NCBI GenBank assembly: GCA_965279065.1
Contig: OZ257134.1
Span: forward strand, 558,001 to 622,000
Length of the DNA: 64,000 nt
Direction of reading: 5' to 3'
Source of the DNA: JAKAXS01 sp965279065
GTDB taxonomy: Bacteria > Pseudomonadota > Alphaproteobacteria > Rhizobiales > Hyphomicrobiaceae
In this document: positions 29,161 to 37,367 of the stretch, piece after piece
How positions within the stretch are numbered: position 1 is the stretch's first letter
Layout: each line of letters begins with the position of its first letter
Program-made: the position numbers and the translations under genes
Notes under the pieces: generated by a model
The model's database searches: none
Seen by the model: the letters and a program-made list of their open reading frames with translations, nothing else
What the model was told of the DNA's origin: nothing

Positions 29161-30126
29161 GTGACCACGGGCGAAGACATGTTGATGCGTCTGCCGGATG
29201 GCACGCAAGTCGGCGTTGCCGTCTACGGCGATCCCGCAGGCATACCGGTGCTGGCCTTCCACGGCACGCCAGCCTCTCGCCTCATGTACCGCAAGGGCGA
29301 CGTCGCCGCGCGCAAGCTCGGGCTGAAGCTGATCGCCACGGATCGACCGGGCTACGGTCTCTCGCCGCTGGATCAGAACGGCTCGTTGGCCTCGCGCACC
29401 GCCATGCATGTCGCTATCGCCGATGCCCTGGCGCTTGACCGCTTCGCATTGCTCGGCGTTTCAGGAGGGGGACCCTATGCGACGGCATTGGCGAGCCGCC
29501 TGTCGGACAGGATCACGGCCCTGGCCCTTGTCAGCCCCATGGGCCCTGTCGCCGACTACGTGTCAGCCGGACTGCCACGTCTGCCGCTGCTGCAGCGCCG
29601 CTTCTTCCTCAATCTGTCGCAGCGCCGCTGGATGGTAAAGCCGGGAGCCGCACTTGGCGTCGCAGCCTTTCGCGCCGCGCCGAAATCATTCGCGCGCCTG
29701 TTCAAGACGGCGTTGGGTGGCGATGATAGCCGCGTGCTGTCGGACCCCGGTGTCCTCGACGGCTTGATCGACATGACCGAGGAAGCGGTGCGCACCGGCG
29801 CCGGCGGTGCGGTCGCCGATTTCCGAATCTTCGGTCAGCCCTGGCACCTGAATTATGCGGCTATCACCGCACCGGCAACGATCTGGGCCGGCACGGCCGA
29901 CAAGGTCGTGCCATTGCCCGTGTGCGCCTACCTGGCGCGGCGGATTCCGCAAGGCCGGCTCATCACGGTGCCCGGCGCCGCCCACTTTTGGATACTCGAG
30001 CATGTCTCGGAGGTGCTGGCGCAGGTCCGCGCGATGGTAGACGCTGTGGAGGCGCCGCGTTCCGAGCCGGACGTCAGCTCAAATGATAGGCGCAAGGCCC
30101 ACAACCGAAATCCGGACCAGCCATGA
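29161..30126 (+). CDS. Alpha/beta-hydrolase family protein
   Basis: About 321 aa. The alpha/beta-hydrolase fold shows the oxyanion-region FHGTPASRLMYRKGD, the strand IATDRPGYGLSP, the nucleophile elbow LGVSGGGPYAT (Ser near residue 101), a late Asp in IWAGTADKVVPLPV and a His in PGAAHFWILEH. Substrate unknown. The GTG at 29161 starts 1 bp after the CDF stop; ATG 29179 is the alternative. The C-terminus overlaps a 31-codon frame (ATGA at 30123-30126). Confidence 0.85.
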   Translation: MTTGEDMLMRLPDGTQVGVAVYGDPAGIPVLAFHGTPASRLMYRKGDVAARKLGLKLIATDRPGYGLSPLDQNGSLASRTAMHVAIADALALDRFALLGVSGGGPYATALASRLSDRITALALVSPMGPVADYVSAGLPRLPLLQRRFFLNLSQRRWMVKPGAALGVAAFRAAPKSFARLFKTALGGDDSRVLSDPGVLDGLIDMTEEAVRTGAGGAVADFRIFGQPWHLNYAAITAPATIWAGTADKVVPLPVCAYLARRIPQGRLITVPGAAHFWILEHVSEVLAQVRAMVDAVEAPRSEPDVSSNDRRKAHNRNPDQP

Positions 30127-30218
30127 ACAAGTACGTCTCCCTCATTACTTTCCTCGTCATCACGGTGGCCGCCGCGTCCAGCGGCTCATACTTCCAGCCG
30201 GGCGCCCCGGAATACTGA
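30123..30218 (+). CDS. 31-aa membrane micro-protein or gene remnant
   Basis: A short frame translationally coupled to the hydrolase stop by an ATGA overlap. It has one hydrophobic helix (YVSLITFLVITVAAASSG) and a tail YFQPGAPEY. The helix plus SG-FxPG pattern recalls the first 30 residues of TspO/MBR proteins (an N-terminal helix ending at PG-WY). It could therefore be a degenerate fragment of such a gene, or a genuine micro-protein. Too short to decide. Confidence 0.35.
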   Translation: MNKYVSLITFLVITVAAASSGSYFQPGAPEY

Positions 30219-30317
30219 ACTTCGCCGTCTGGCGGCTGAACCCGGGCATCTGACGCCGAAAATCAGCGTCATCCCGACGGCTTGACGGACCAATCCTGCA
30301 GTGGTCTATCCGCTCGC

Positions 30318-31880
30318 ATGACAGCTCCCGCCGCGACTGACACCGTCCTGATCATCGATTTCGGCAGCCAAGTGACGCAGCTGATCGCGCGCCGCGTGCG
30401 CGAGGCCGGCGTCTACTCCGAGATCGTGCCGTTCCAATCCGCCGCCGATGCCTTCCAGCGCCTGAAGCCGGCCGCGGTCATCCTGTCCGGCAGCCCCCAC
30501 TCCACAGTCGACATCGGCAGCCCGCGCGCGCCTGATGCCGTCTTTGCCGCCGGCGTGCCCGTGCTCGGAATATGCTACGGCGAACAGACGATGTGCGCCC
30601 AGCTGGGCGGCAAGGTCGAAGCCGGCCACCACCGCGAGTTCGGCCGCGCCTTTCTCGACATCCAGGACGGCTGCGCCTTGTTTGATGGCGTCTGGGACAA
30701 GGGCTCGCGCCATCAGGTCTGGATGAGCCACGGCGATCGCGTCACGGCCATCCCGCCCGGCTTCCGCATCGTCGGTACGTCCGAAGGCGCACCCTTTGCC
30801 GCCATAGCCGACGACAAGCGCCGCTTCTATGCCGTCCAGTTTCATCCCGAGGTCGTGCACACCCCCGACGGCGCCAGACTGCTGCAGAATTTCGTGCACC
30901 GCATCGCCGGCATCAAAGGCGATTGGACGATGGCCGCCTACCGCGACCGCGCCGTCGCCGGCATTCGCAGCCAGGTAGGCAAGGGCAAGGTGATCTGCGC
31001 CTTGTCCGGCGGCGTCGATAGTTCCGTCGCAGCCCTGCTGATCCACGAAGCCGTCGGCGATCAGCTCACTTGCATCCTCGTCGATCACGGCCTGATGCGA
31101 AAGAACGAAGCCGCCGATGTCGTGGCGATGTTTCGCGAGCACTACAACCTCCCGCTCATCCTCGTGAATGCTCAGGACCGCTTCGTCGGCGCACTCGAAG
31201 GCGAGCAGGATCCCGAGAAGAAGCGCAAGACCATCGGTCGCTTGTTCATCGAGGTATTCGAGGAGGAGGCCAGGAAACTCGGAGGTGCCGACTTCCTTGC
31301 ACAAGGCACCCTCTATCCCGACGTCATCGAGAGCGTCTCGTTCACCGGCGCGTCGTCGGCCACGATCAAGTCGCATCACAACGTCGGTGGCCTACCCGAT
31401 CGCATGAACATGAAGCTCGTCGAGCCCCTGCGCGAGCTCTTCAAGGACGAGGTACGCGCCCTGGGCCGAGAGCTTGGCCTGCCGGATAGCTTCATCGGCC
31501 GCCACCCGTTTCCCGGACCCGGTCTCGCCATCCGTTGCCCGGGCGGCGTCACGCGCGACAAGCTGGAGATCCTGCGCGAAGCCGACGCCATCTACCTGGA
31601 CGAGATTCGCAAGGCCGGCCTCTATGATGCGATCTGGCAGGCCTTCGCCGTGCTCCTGCCGGTGCAGACCGTCGGTGTCATGGGCGATGGCCGCACGTAC
31701 GAGTTCGTTTGCGCCCTGCGCGCCGTGACGTCCGTCGACGGCATGACGGCAGACTTCTACCCATACGACATGAGTTTCCTCGGCCGCGCCGCCACCCGCA
31801 TCATTAACGAAGTTCGCGGCATCAACCGCGTCGTCTACGACGTCACCTCAAAGCCGCCCGGCACCATCGAGTGGGAGTAG
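30318..31880 (+). CDS. guaA: GMP synthase (glutamine-hydrolysing)
   Basis: Converts XMP to GMP using glutamine and ATP; 520 aa, normal length. The class I amidotransferase domain has the catalytic Cys in LGICYGEQTMC near residue 88 and QFHPEV for the His-Glu pair. The ATP-pyrophosphatase domain starts with P-loop ALSGGVDSSVAA near residue 238. The C-terminal dimerisation domain ends TSKPPGTIEWE. The start MTAPAATD at 30318 has no obvious ribosome binding site; a TTG at 30282 in frame is less likely. The 189 bp downstream to the TonB receptor gene hold only a weak 9-bp inverted repeat. Confidence 0.97.
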   Translation: MTAPAATDTVLIIDFGSQVTQLIARRVREAGVYSEIVPFQSAADAFQRLKPAAVILSGSPHSTVDIGSPRAPDAVFAAGVPVLGICYGEQTMCAQLGGKVEAGHHREFGRAFLDIQDGCALFDGVWDKGSRHQVWMSHGDRVTAIPPGFRIVGTSEGAPFAAIADDKRRFYAVQFHPEVVHTPDGARLLQNFVHRIAGIKGDWTMAAYRDRAVAGIRSQVGKGKVICALSGGVDSSVAALLIHEAVGDQLTCILVDHGLMRKNEAADVVAMFREHYNLPLILVNAQDRFVGALEGEQDPEKKRKTIGRLFIEVFEEEARKLGGADFLAQGTLYPDVIESVSFTGASSATIKSHHNVGGLPDRMNMKLVEPLRELFKDEVRALGRELGLPDSFIGRHPFPGPGLAIRCPGGVTRDKLEILREADAIYLDEIRKAGLYDAIWQAFAVLLPVQTVGVMGDGRTYEFVCALRAVTSVDGMTADFYPYDMSFLGRAATRIINEVRGINRVVYDVTSKPPGTIEWE

Positions 31881-32069
31881 GGGCGACTTTGTAACTCTCT
31901 CAAAGGTCCGATGCCCGCCGTTCAAGGACACCCTCAAAAGTGATCAGGACCTTTGGAAGGCAGGAGCTCGGATCAAAATCACTTGGCGGCGTTCGATCGC
32001 GTGATCTGCTCCCTATTCCGACGGCGTGGATTTCGAGGACACTGACACGACGCTCACAAGGTTCAAGCC

Positions 32070-34655
32070 TCAGAACTTCACCTTCATGCCACCGTAGGCA
32101 GCAAACGGCATCGAGGGGGAGATCGTGCGCGCGTCTTCGAGAGCGGGTCCGCCTACAGCCTGTGAAACGGCGCTAGCTTCGTCCGTGTCGAAGTATGTGC
32201 CGTAGAGACCATACTTCTGGTTGAAAAGATTCTTGACGAGCCCGTAGACCTGAACGTTTTCGGTGATGTCATACGATGTGTGAAGGTCGACGCGGGTATA
32301 GCCTGCAAGCGTATTGAAGAGGTCATCCTCCCGAGCGTTCTCATTCCGATAGAAGGGCTGATTGCTTGCGGCGACCAAGTCGGTTCCCACCTTCCACTGT
32401 TTCGTCAGCCAGTACTCAAGTCCAGCCTTGAAGCGATGTCGAGGGATGCCCGGCAACCTGTCGCCTTCGGTCAGAAATGCGCACTCGCCCTCATCATCGG
32501 GCTCTGAGCACTTGTCTAAAGTCGCGTCGATGAATGAGTAATTCGCATACACATTCCACTTTGACGTTTCGTACGTCGCAGACAATTCCAAGCCTTGACG
32601 AAGAGTGTCACCCGCATTGACGAAATAGGAACGACCCTCGTCATTCGTGATGGGCAAGATGTCGTCGGAAGCCAAGGTGCGGAAGAGTCCCGCCCCCCAC
32701 GTGTAGCGCCCGCCGGAGTTGCCTCCCTGACCGCGAAAACCGATTTCTCCGGTTCTGCCGATCACCTGCTTTAGGGGCGGGTCATCAGTGAGGAACCCTT
32801 CGATCAGGCAAGGATTTTCGGGCTCGGCGCATCCGAGTTCAGCAGGTGTGGGTGCCCGGTTGGATTCCGAGTAGCCGCCGTAGAGCGATATCCCTTGGGT
32901 GAGCTTGTAGTTCGCTCCAGCCATCGGATTGAACCTGTCATACCGATTGGTGACGTTAAGCTCGTCGAAGTTCCCCGTGAGGTCCTGGAGCTTGATGGTG
33001 GCGTGATTGTAGCGTCCGCCGACCGTCACCGTGAGGCGATCCGTTACATCAAGTGCGTTCGAAAAATACACACCCCAGTACGTGTTTTCAGAGGTCAAGT
33101 TGCGCGGCGCCGTCTCATCAGGCTCATCACCGATAAAAATGCCCGACCCATCGACCACGAATTTGTTGCCGATGGTGCCGAGTTCGCTCGACGTATCGTA
33201 TTTGCTGCGTCCGTGATCGTACGACACACCGGCCAGGAACTGGTTTGGACGACCGAACATCGGCGTTCTTTCCAAAGCCTCCACCGATCCACCCCAGCTT
33301 CGGCTTTCCGTGTTGAGCCGTTCAATCGAACCAAGTGGTCCAGGGATGGCGCCAGCGTTGATGTTTGCGCCGTTCGCATCCGTCACAACTTCCTCGACTC
33401 CGCCCTCGATCAGGCAGAGGAACGGCGCATTGATTACGCACGGCTGCACTTCCGTGAGGTTTCCGTCCACGACTCGGTTGGTCAGCTTCCGGAAGTAGGT
33501 GACGCCGGCGATGTTGAGGGTGTCGGTTGCCTTCACCTTTGCCGACAAGGTGGGCATGAGTACTTCGGTGTTCGACGTTTGTGGCGACGTGAACGTATTG
33601 GCATACCGCTCTTGCAGCAGTTCAACCGGGGCAGCGGTGGTTACACCAAACTCGTTCTTGGCTGCCGTTAGCGAGGCGTGAACTTCGACAGCGCTGCCCT
33701 TCAAGCCTAGATCGCCATAGAAGCGTTTGACCTCACTGTCGCTGAAATCTCGGAAGCCATCATCCTTGATGCCTTCTGTGGCGACGTAGAACGATGCGTT
33801 GCCGCTAGAGGCGCCAGCCTGAACGCCAATTTGAGCGCGTCCAAAGGACCCGCCCATCACGTCGATCTCACCCCCTTGGTAGCTGAAGCCGTCCTTCATC
33901 AGGATGCTCACCGCGCCGCCCAACGCATTCAGACCGAACGAAGGGTTGTTACTGACGATTGAGGCAGCGGCGATTGCATTGCTCGGAATTGCATCCCAGT
34001 AAACCGTATCGCCGAACGCTTCGTTGATCCGGACACCGTTCTGATAGACCGCAAGACCCTGCGAACGACCACTGACCGGCGACGCATCGAACCCACGAAA
34101 CGACACCTCGGAACGCAACGGGTTGCCAGCGGTATCGGAGACAATGACGCTAGGCACCTGTTGCTGAAGCGCCTGTTGAATCTGCTGCGTGCCTTCACGC
34201 TGAATGTCGGTATCTGTCGTCGTCGTGACAGCGCTGGGCACGGTGACGGTTTCGGCGGCTTGATTGCTACCGCTATCTCCCGCAGCAGGTGCACCGGCAC
34301 CCGCGACTGCAGGCGCGGCACTTGCTGGAGCGGTATTCAGCGGAGATACCGGCACCGCCTTTTTAGCCCGCGCAGCCTTCTGAGCCGGTGCCTCGACCAC
34401 GATCTCAGGTAGCGTGGCTTCTGCGGGGGCAGGTTCTTTAGGTTTTGAGGCGGCAGATTTGTTCGCCGGCGGGGTCGTCGCTGGAGGCGGCGTGGCATTT
34501 GCCGGAGGTGCGGTATTGGCCGGGGGGGCAGTGCTAGCGGGAGGAGCCGGCGCCGGAGCTGCGGCGCCACCATTTGAGGTCTGCGCAATGGTCATGCCTG
34601 GAGCTAAGGCGGTAAAGCAAACCGCTAGCGCTTGCGCTGCGCGCTTCTTGATCAT
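32070..34655 (-). CDS. TonB-dependent outer-membrane receptor
   Basis: An 861-aa receptor. The signal peptide ends near TIAQTSNGG. An unusually long (about 120 residues) Pro/Ala/Thr-rich linker follows before the plug domain (QALQQQVPSVIVSDTAGNP, VYQNGVRINEAFGDTVYWD, LNALGGAVSILMKDG). The beta-barrel follows, ending in the aromatic residue F (GGMKVKF). TonB boxes are not evident. The substrate is not recognisable; the plug resembles metal-chelate/siderophore types but no cofactor genes adjoin. ATG 34655 has GGGGGA upstream. Convergent with guaA. Confidence 0.9.
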   Translation of the reverse strand: MIKKRAAQALAVCFTALAPGMTIAQTSNGGAAAPAPAPPASTAPPANTAPPANATPPPATTPPANKSAASKPKEPAPAEATLPEIVVEAPAQKAARAKKAVPVSPLNTAPASAAPAVAGAGAPAAGDSGSNQAAETVTVPSAVTTTTDTDIQREGTQQIQQALQQQVPSVIVSDTAGNPLRSEVSFRGFDASPVSGRSQGLAVYQNGVRINEAFGDTVYWDAIPSNAIAAASIVSNNPSFGLNALGGAVSILMKDGFSYQGGEIDVMGGSFGRAQIGVQAGASSGNASFYVATEGIKDDGFRDFSDSEVKRFYGDLGLKGSAVEVHASLTAAKNEFGVTTAAPVELLQERYANTFTSPQTSNTEVLMPTLSAKVKATDTLNIAGVTYFRKLTNRVVDGNLTEVQPCVINAPFLCLIEGGVEEVVTDANGANINAGAIPGPLGSIERLNTESRSWGGSVEALERTPMFGRPNQFLAGVSYDHGRSKYDTSSELGTIGNKFVVDGSGIFIGDEPDETAPRNLTSENTYWGVYFSNALDVTDRLTVTVGGRYNHATIKLQDLTGNFDELNVTNRYDRFNPMAGANYKLTQGISLYGGYSESNRAPTPAELGCAEPENPCLIEGFLTDDPPLKQVIGRTGEIGFRGQGGNSGGRYTWGAGLFRTLASDDILPITNDEGRSYFVNAGDTLRQGLELSATYETSKWNVYANYSFIDATLDKCSEPDDEGECAFLTEGDRLPGIPRHRFKAGLEYWLTKQWKVGTDLVAASNQPFYRNENAREDDLFNTLAGYTRVDLHTSYDITENVQVYGLVKNLFNQKYGLYGTYFDTDEASAVSQAVGGPALEDARTISPSMPFAAYGGMKVKF

Positions 34656-35107
34656 TGCGTCCCCCGACGAGTCTTCCCGACTCAAACTATGAGGAACGGC
34701 TGAGTGACGGATCAAGCGATTAATGGGAATAAATCCCTACAAGCATCGGGAACTTTGCCCTGTGTGTTTATAACATCTCAGATTCTGAGGATTTCATGAG
34801 ATAGGCTCATGTGCTAACTCAAACTGTCTGAGAGTGGGAACATCAGATGGTGCCCCCCGGGTCCGTTGGTGTGCTTGCAAGCCACCACTCTCAGACACGG
34901 ATTTCTTGCCCCGTTCCGCAAATTCGTCGAACTGGCGGCTATTGCGAGGCTGCTCCTGCTCGAAGAATAGCGGCTGGTGCAACCCAAATTCACTGCGTGG
35001 ACGATAGTGGAATTAACGGTGCCGAGCGCAAGTCGAATGTTGTTCAGAGCCCTTTAATCAAACCGCACCTAATCATCGGCGATCTGAATTTTGCATTCCG
35101 TTGACGG
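34656..35107. other. 450-bp intergenic region upstream of the TonB receptor
   Basis: No credible gene. It holds three inverted repeats. CTCAGATTCTGAG (34777-34789) is a near-palindrome. CATGAG-ATAGG-CTCATG spans 34795-34811. A perfect 13-bp inverted repeat TGTCTGAGAGTGG / CCACTCTCAGACA lies at 34825-34837 and 34885-34897. No cobalamin-riboswitch B12-box pattern is visible. Promoters of the receptor (minus) and the GGDEF gene (plus) must lie here. Confidence 0.55.
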
Positions 35108-36139
35108 GTGACGTTTGTGTTCAGCCCCATCTCGATCTGTGCCGACGAGGCCGTGCGTCTAGAAGTCCTGCGCGAGTACAACATTCTCGACACGCCTCCC
35201 GAAAGCAGTTTCGACAACATCACACGTCTGGCGCGGCTCCTTCTCGCCACGCCCATGGCGTCGATTTCGCTGATCGATGAGAACCGTCAGTGGTTGAAGT
35301 CGCGCCAAGGCATCGATTTCGCACAGTCGCCGCGGTCCACGTCGTTCTGCGCGCAAGCGATCGAGTCCGCAGGGCCTCTAGTGGTGTGCGACGCCGCCAC
35401 TGATCACCGCTTTTACGAGAACCCCTTCGTCGTCGGTGCGCCCCACATCCGCTTTTATGCCGGGGTGCCTCTCACGACGACGGCCAACGCCAATCTTGGT
35501 ACGCTGTGCGTCCTGGATACGGTGCCTCGTCCCAATGGCGTCAGTGACGAGCACTTGGATGCCCTCTATGCGCTGGGCCGCATGACCGTGGATGCGCTTG
35601 AACTGCGCCGTCTCGCCGCGTTCGACAGTCTCACGGATCTGCTGACCCACGGTGCCTTCCGCCACGCCGCCAGAAATGAGTTTGAACGCGTACTCGACGA
35701 CGACCGGCCCTTGTCGTGCATCGTGCTCGACATCGACCATTTCAAGGCGATCAGCGATACGCGCGGTCAAGCGATTGGCGACGCGGTCCTGCGTAGCGTC
35801 GCCAAGACGCTACGGGCGAACATTCGGTCGCGCGACCTCCTCTGCCGTATCGGTGGCGAAGAGTTTGCCCTGTTGCTGCCGGATACGACGGCAGATGCTG
35901 CCATGCGTTGCGCCGAACGCATCCGCTCCTCACTGGCCAACACGAGAGTGACGGTCGGCGGCGACATGCTTTCCGTGACCGCCAGCTTGGGTGTGGCGGC
36001 CTACGGTCTGTCGGACCCGGACATGGCGACCGTTATGGCTCGTGCCGACCAGGCCCTCTATCAAAGCAAGGCCGCCGGCCGGAATCGGGTATCCTACATG
36101 GCAGCAGCCGGACCTTCGGCCAATGTCACCGCCGCCTGA
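35108..36139 (+). CDS. GAF-GGDEF diguanylate cyclase
   Basis: A 343-aa soluble sensor-cyclase that should make cyclic di-GMP. The N-terminal GAF domain (about residues 20-160) contains FDNITRLARLLL and RFYAGVPLTT. The GGDEF domain (about 170-330) has an intact catalytic GGEEF (RIGGEEFALLLP). A product-inhibition I-site RxxD (RSRD) sits five residues before it, as expected. There is no membrane segment, so it senses a cytosolic signal. The start is GTG 35108; GTG 35117 is possible. Confidence 0.92.
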   Translation: MTFVFSPISICADEAVRLEVLREYNILDTPPESSFDNITRLARLLLATPMASISLIDENRQWLKSRQGIDFAQSPRSTSFCAQAIESAGPLVVCDAATDHRFYENPFVVGAPHIRFYAGVPLTTTANANLGTLCVLDTVPRPNGVSDEHLDALYALGRMTVDALELRRLAAFDSLTDLLTHGAFRHAARNEFERVLDDDRPLSCIVLDIDHFKAISDTRGQAIGDAVLRSVAKTLRANIRSRDLLCRIGGEEFALLLPDTTADAAMRCAERIRSSLANTRVTVGGDMLSVTASLGVAAYGLSDPDMATVMARADQALYQSKAAGRNRVSYMAAAGPSANVTAA

Positions 36140-36186
36140 CCTGCAGAGCCGGTGGCGCGAGAACGCACCACGCCGGAACCCAGGAC

Positions 36187-36546
36187 ATGACAATCACCAT
36201 CTACGGCATCAAGACTTGTGACACGATGAAGAAGGCGCGCGACTGGCTGGACGCAAACTCCGTCGCCTACGCCTTTCACGACTACAAGACCTCTGGCGTC
36301 GACCGCGCGCGATTGGCAGCCTGGTGCAGGGAGCATGGCTGGGAAGTGATCCTCAACCGCGCGGGAACCACGTTCCGTGGCCTGCCGGAGCCCAGCCGAG
36401 TAAAGCTTGATGCAGAAAAGGCCATCGCCTTGATGCTCGCCCAACCGGCGATGATCAAACGTCCCATCCTGGATCTCGGCACGCGTCGCATCGTCGGCTT
36501 CAAGCCCGAGGTCTATCGAGCCATGTTCTCAGGTAAGCCCGTTTGA
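36187..36546 (+). CDS. ArsC/Spx-like thioredoxin-fold protein (YffB type)
   Basis: A 119-aa protein with a single N-terminal catalytic-position Cys (GIKTCDTMKKA, Cys11) and the ArsC-family features FHDYKTSGVD, LNRAGTTFRGLP and a cis-Pro at RPILDLG. It lacks the second resolving Cys of true arsenate reductases, matching the YffB/Spx-like group of unclear function (glutathione-dependent in some reports). It follows the GGDEF gene by 47 bp on the same strand. Confidence 0.87.
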   Translation: MTITIYGIKTCDTMKKARDWLDANSVAYAFHDYKTSGVDRARLAAWCREHGWEVILNRAGTTFRGLPEPSRVKLDAEKAIALMLAQPAMIKRPILDLGTRRIVGFKPEVYRAMFSGKPV

Positions 36547-36570
36547 CGGACGACCGCTACGTGCTTGCGC

Positions 36571-36722
36571 AAAAAAATGCCCCTCGAGCCGGGGGGAGGC
36601 TCGAGGGGCTCGCAAAGGTCAGGCCGGGGGGAGCCTGACTTGGGAGGAACCGAGATCGGGAGAGGGAGCGTGACCCGTGATCTCGATGGTGTCAGTATGG
36701 CAACCCGCGGCCGAAGCCGCTG
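36571..36722 (-). ncRNA. Candidate small RNA with C-rich anti-SD loops and Rho-independent terminator
   Basis: Read on the minus strand, four stem-loops occur in a row. (1) GCGGC-UUCG-GCCGC at 36720-36707. (2) CGAGAUC/GAUCUCG at 36685-36651, with loop containing CUCCCUCUCCC. (3) GUCAGGC-UCCCCCCG-GCCUGAC at 36639-36618. (4) A 12-bp perfect stem GCCCCUCGAGCC/GGCUCGAGGGGC with loop UCCCCCC at 36609-36579, followed by AUUUUUUU. A single-stranded UUCCUCCC joins (2) and (3). C-rich loops able to pair with Shine-Dalgarno sequences plus a terminator are the hallmark of alphaproteobacterial sRNA families such as ar14 and the Rhodobacter cuckoo stem-loops. The 5' end is not determined; it may be its own transcript or released from the 3' region of the small gene upstream. 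Confidence 0.6.
36579..36609 (-). terminator. Rho-independent terminator (12-bp stem, T7 tract)
   Basis: A perfect inverted repeat with a 7-nt C-rich loop is followed on the minus strand by a run of seven T. This is the strongest intrinsic terminator in the window, and it ends the candidate sRNA. Confidence 0.85.
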
Positions 36723-36845
36723 TTCCCTACGGCACACAAAAAATAATCTTCGAAAACTTTAGACTGCTTCCTTGTTCAGTTTGTCCTCCGCCAGTGCCGT
36801 CAGGGCGGCCATCGCGCCCGCGCGGTTCCTGTGCGCACAAACGAA

Positions 36846-36871
36846 CACCCCCGGCCGTAAGGCCAGGGGTG
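36846..36871 (-). terminator. Stem-loop downstream of the His-rich micro-protein gene
   Basis: CACCCCCGGCC-GTAA-GGCCAGGGGTG (plus strand) forms an 11-bp stem with one mismatch, 70 bp past the stop of the 84-aa gene. The minus strand continues TTCGTTTGTG, so termination may be incomplete, allowing read-through into the sRNA region. Confidence 0.55.
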
Positions 36872-36940
36872 CGCAGACCAGCGGGAGGGGGTCGGCAGGC
36901 GACAGGGACGATCGAGATCGCCGCCGTCCCGCAGCGCCGA

Positions 36941-37195
36941 TCAATACAGGCAGTCGTAGTACTTGGCCTTCCAGTAGTAGTTGCCCGTCTTCCAGAACAT
37001 GCGCTTGTAGTAGCCGCAGCCGTAGCCGCTGCCGACATAAAACGACGGACCGAAGCCGCCGTGGAAGTGATGGTTATGGTGGTGATGGCCGAAGTGGAAC
37101 TTCTTGCCGCCGGCCTGCGCCGGTGCAACGGCCGCGAGGCTCAACAGCAGCGCCGCAGCGCCAGTAGCGAGGACGGAATTCCGGATAGTGCTCAT
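36941..37195 (-). CDS. Small secreted His/Gly/Tyr-rich protein
   Basis: An 84-aa protein with a clear signal peptide (LATGAAALLLSLAAVAPAQA) giving a mature protein of about 56 residues. The mature part has a His cluster (HFGHHHHNHHFHGG), a Gly/Tyr stretch and two Cys (residues 60 and 82) that could form one disulfide. It is likely periplasmic; the His cluster suggests metal binding, but this is inference. It is followed by a hairpin and the sRNA candidate. Family not recognised. Confidence 0.75.
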   Translation of the reverse strand: MSTIRNSVLATGAAALLLSLAAVAPAQAGGKKFHFGHHHHNHHFHGGFGPSFYVGSGYGCGYYKRMFWKTGNYYWKAKYYDCLY

Positions 37196-37367
37196 GATTG
37201 TAAGTCTCCGAGGGATGCTGCCTCGACGCGGGATCGCGTCGCAGGGACCGGGCGCGGGATCGCGGGGGAGCGCGAGGGTTGGCTGTCCGGTATGCGAGGA
37301 GAATGACGCACGCCAACGGCGCCTGCTGTTCCTGGCGTGACAGGCCGACCGCGGTCGCTGAACGATG

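Noticed and set aside
31895..31960. Terminator for guaA from CAAAGGTCC/GGACCTTTG
   Set aside because: The arms are only 9 bp with a 37-nt loop and no T tract; too weak to call.
34656..35107. Cobalamin riboswitch upstream of the TonB receptor
   Set aside because: No B12-box-like motif or matching architecture seen on the minus strand.
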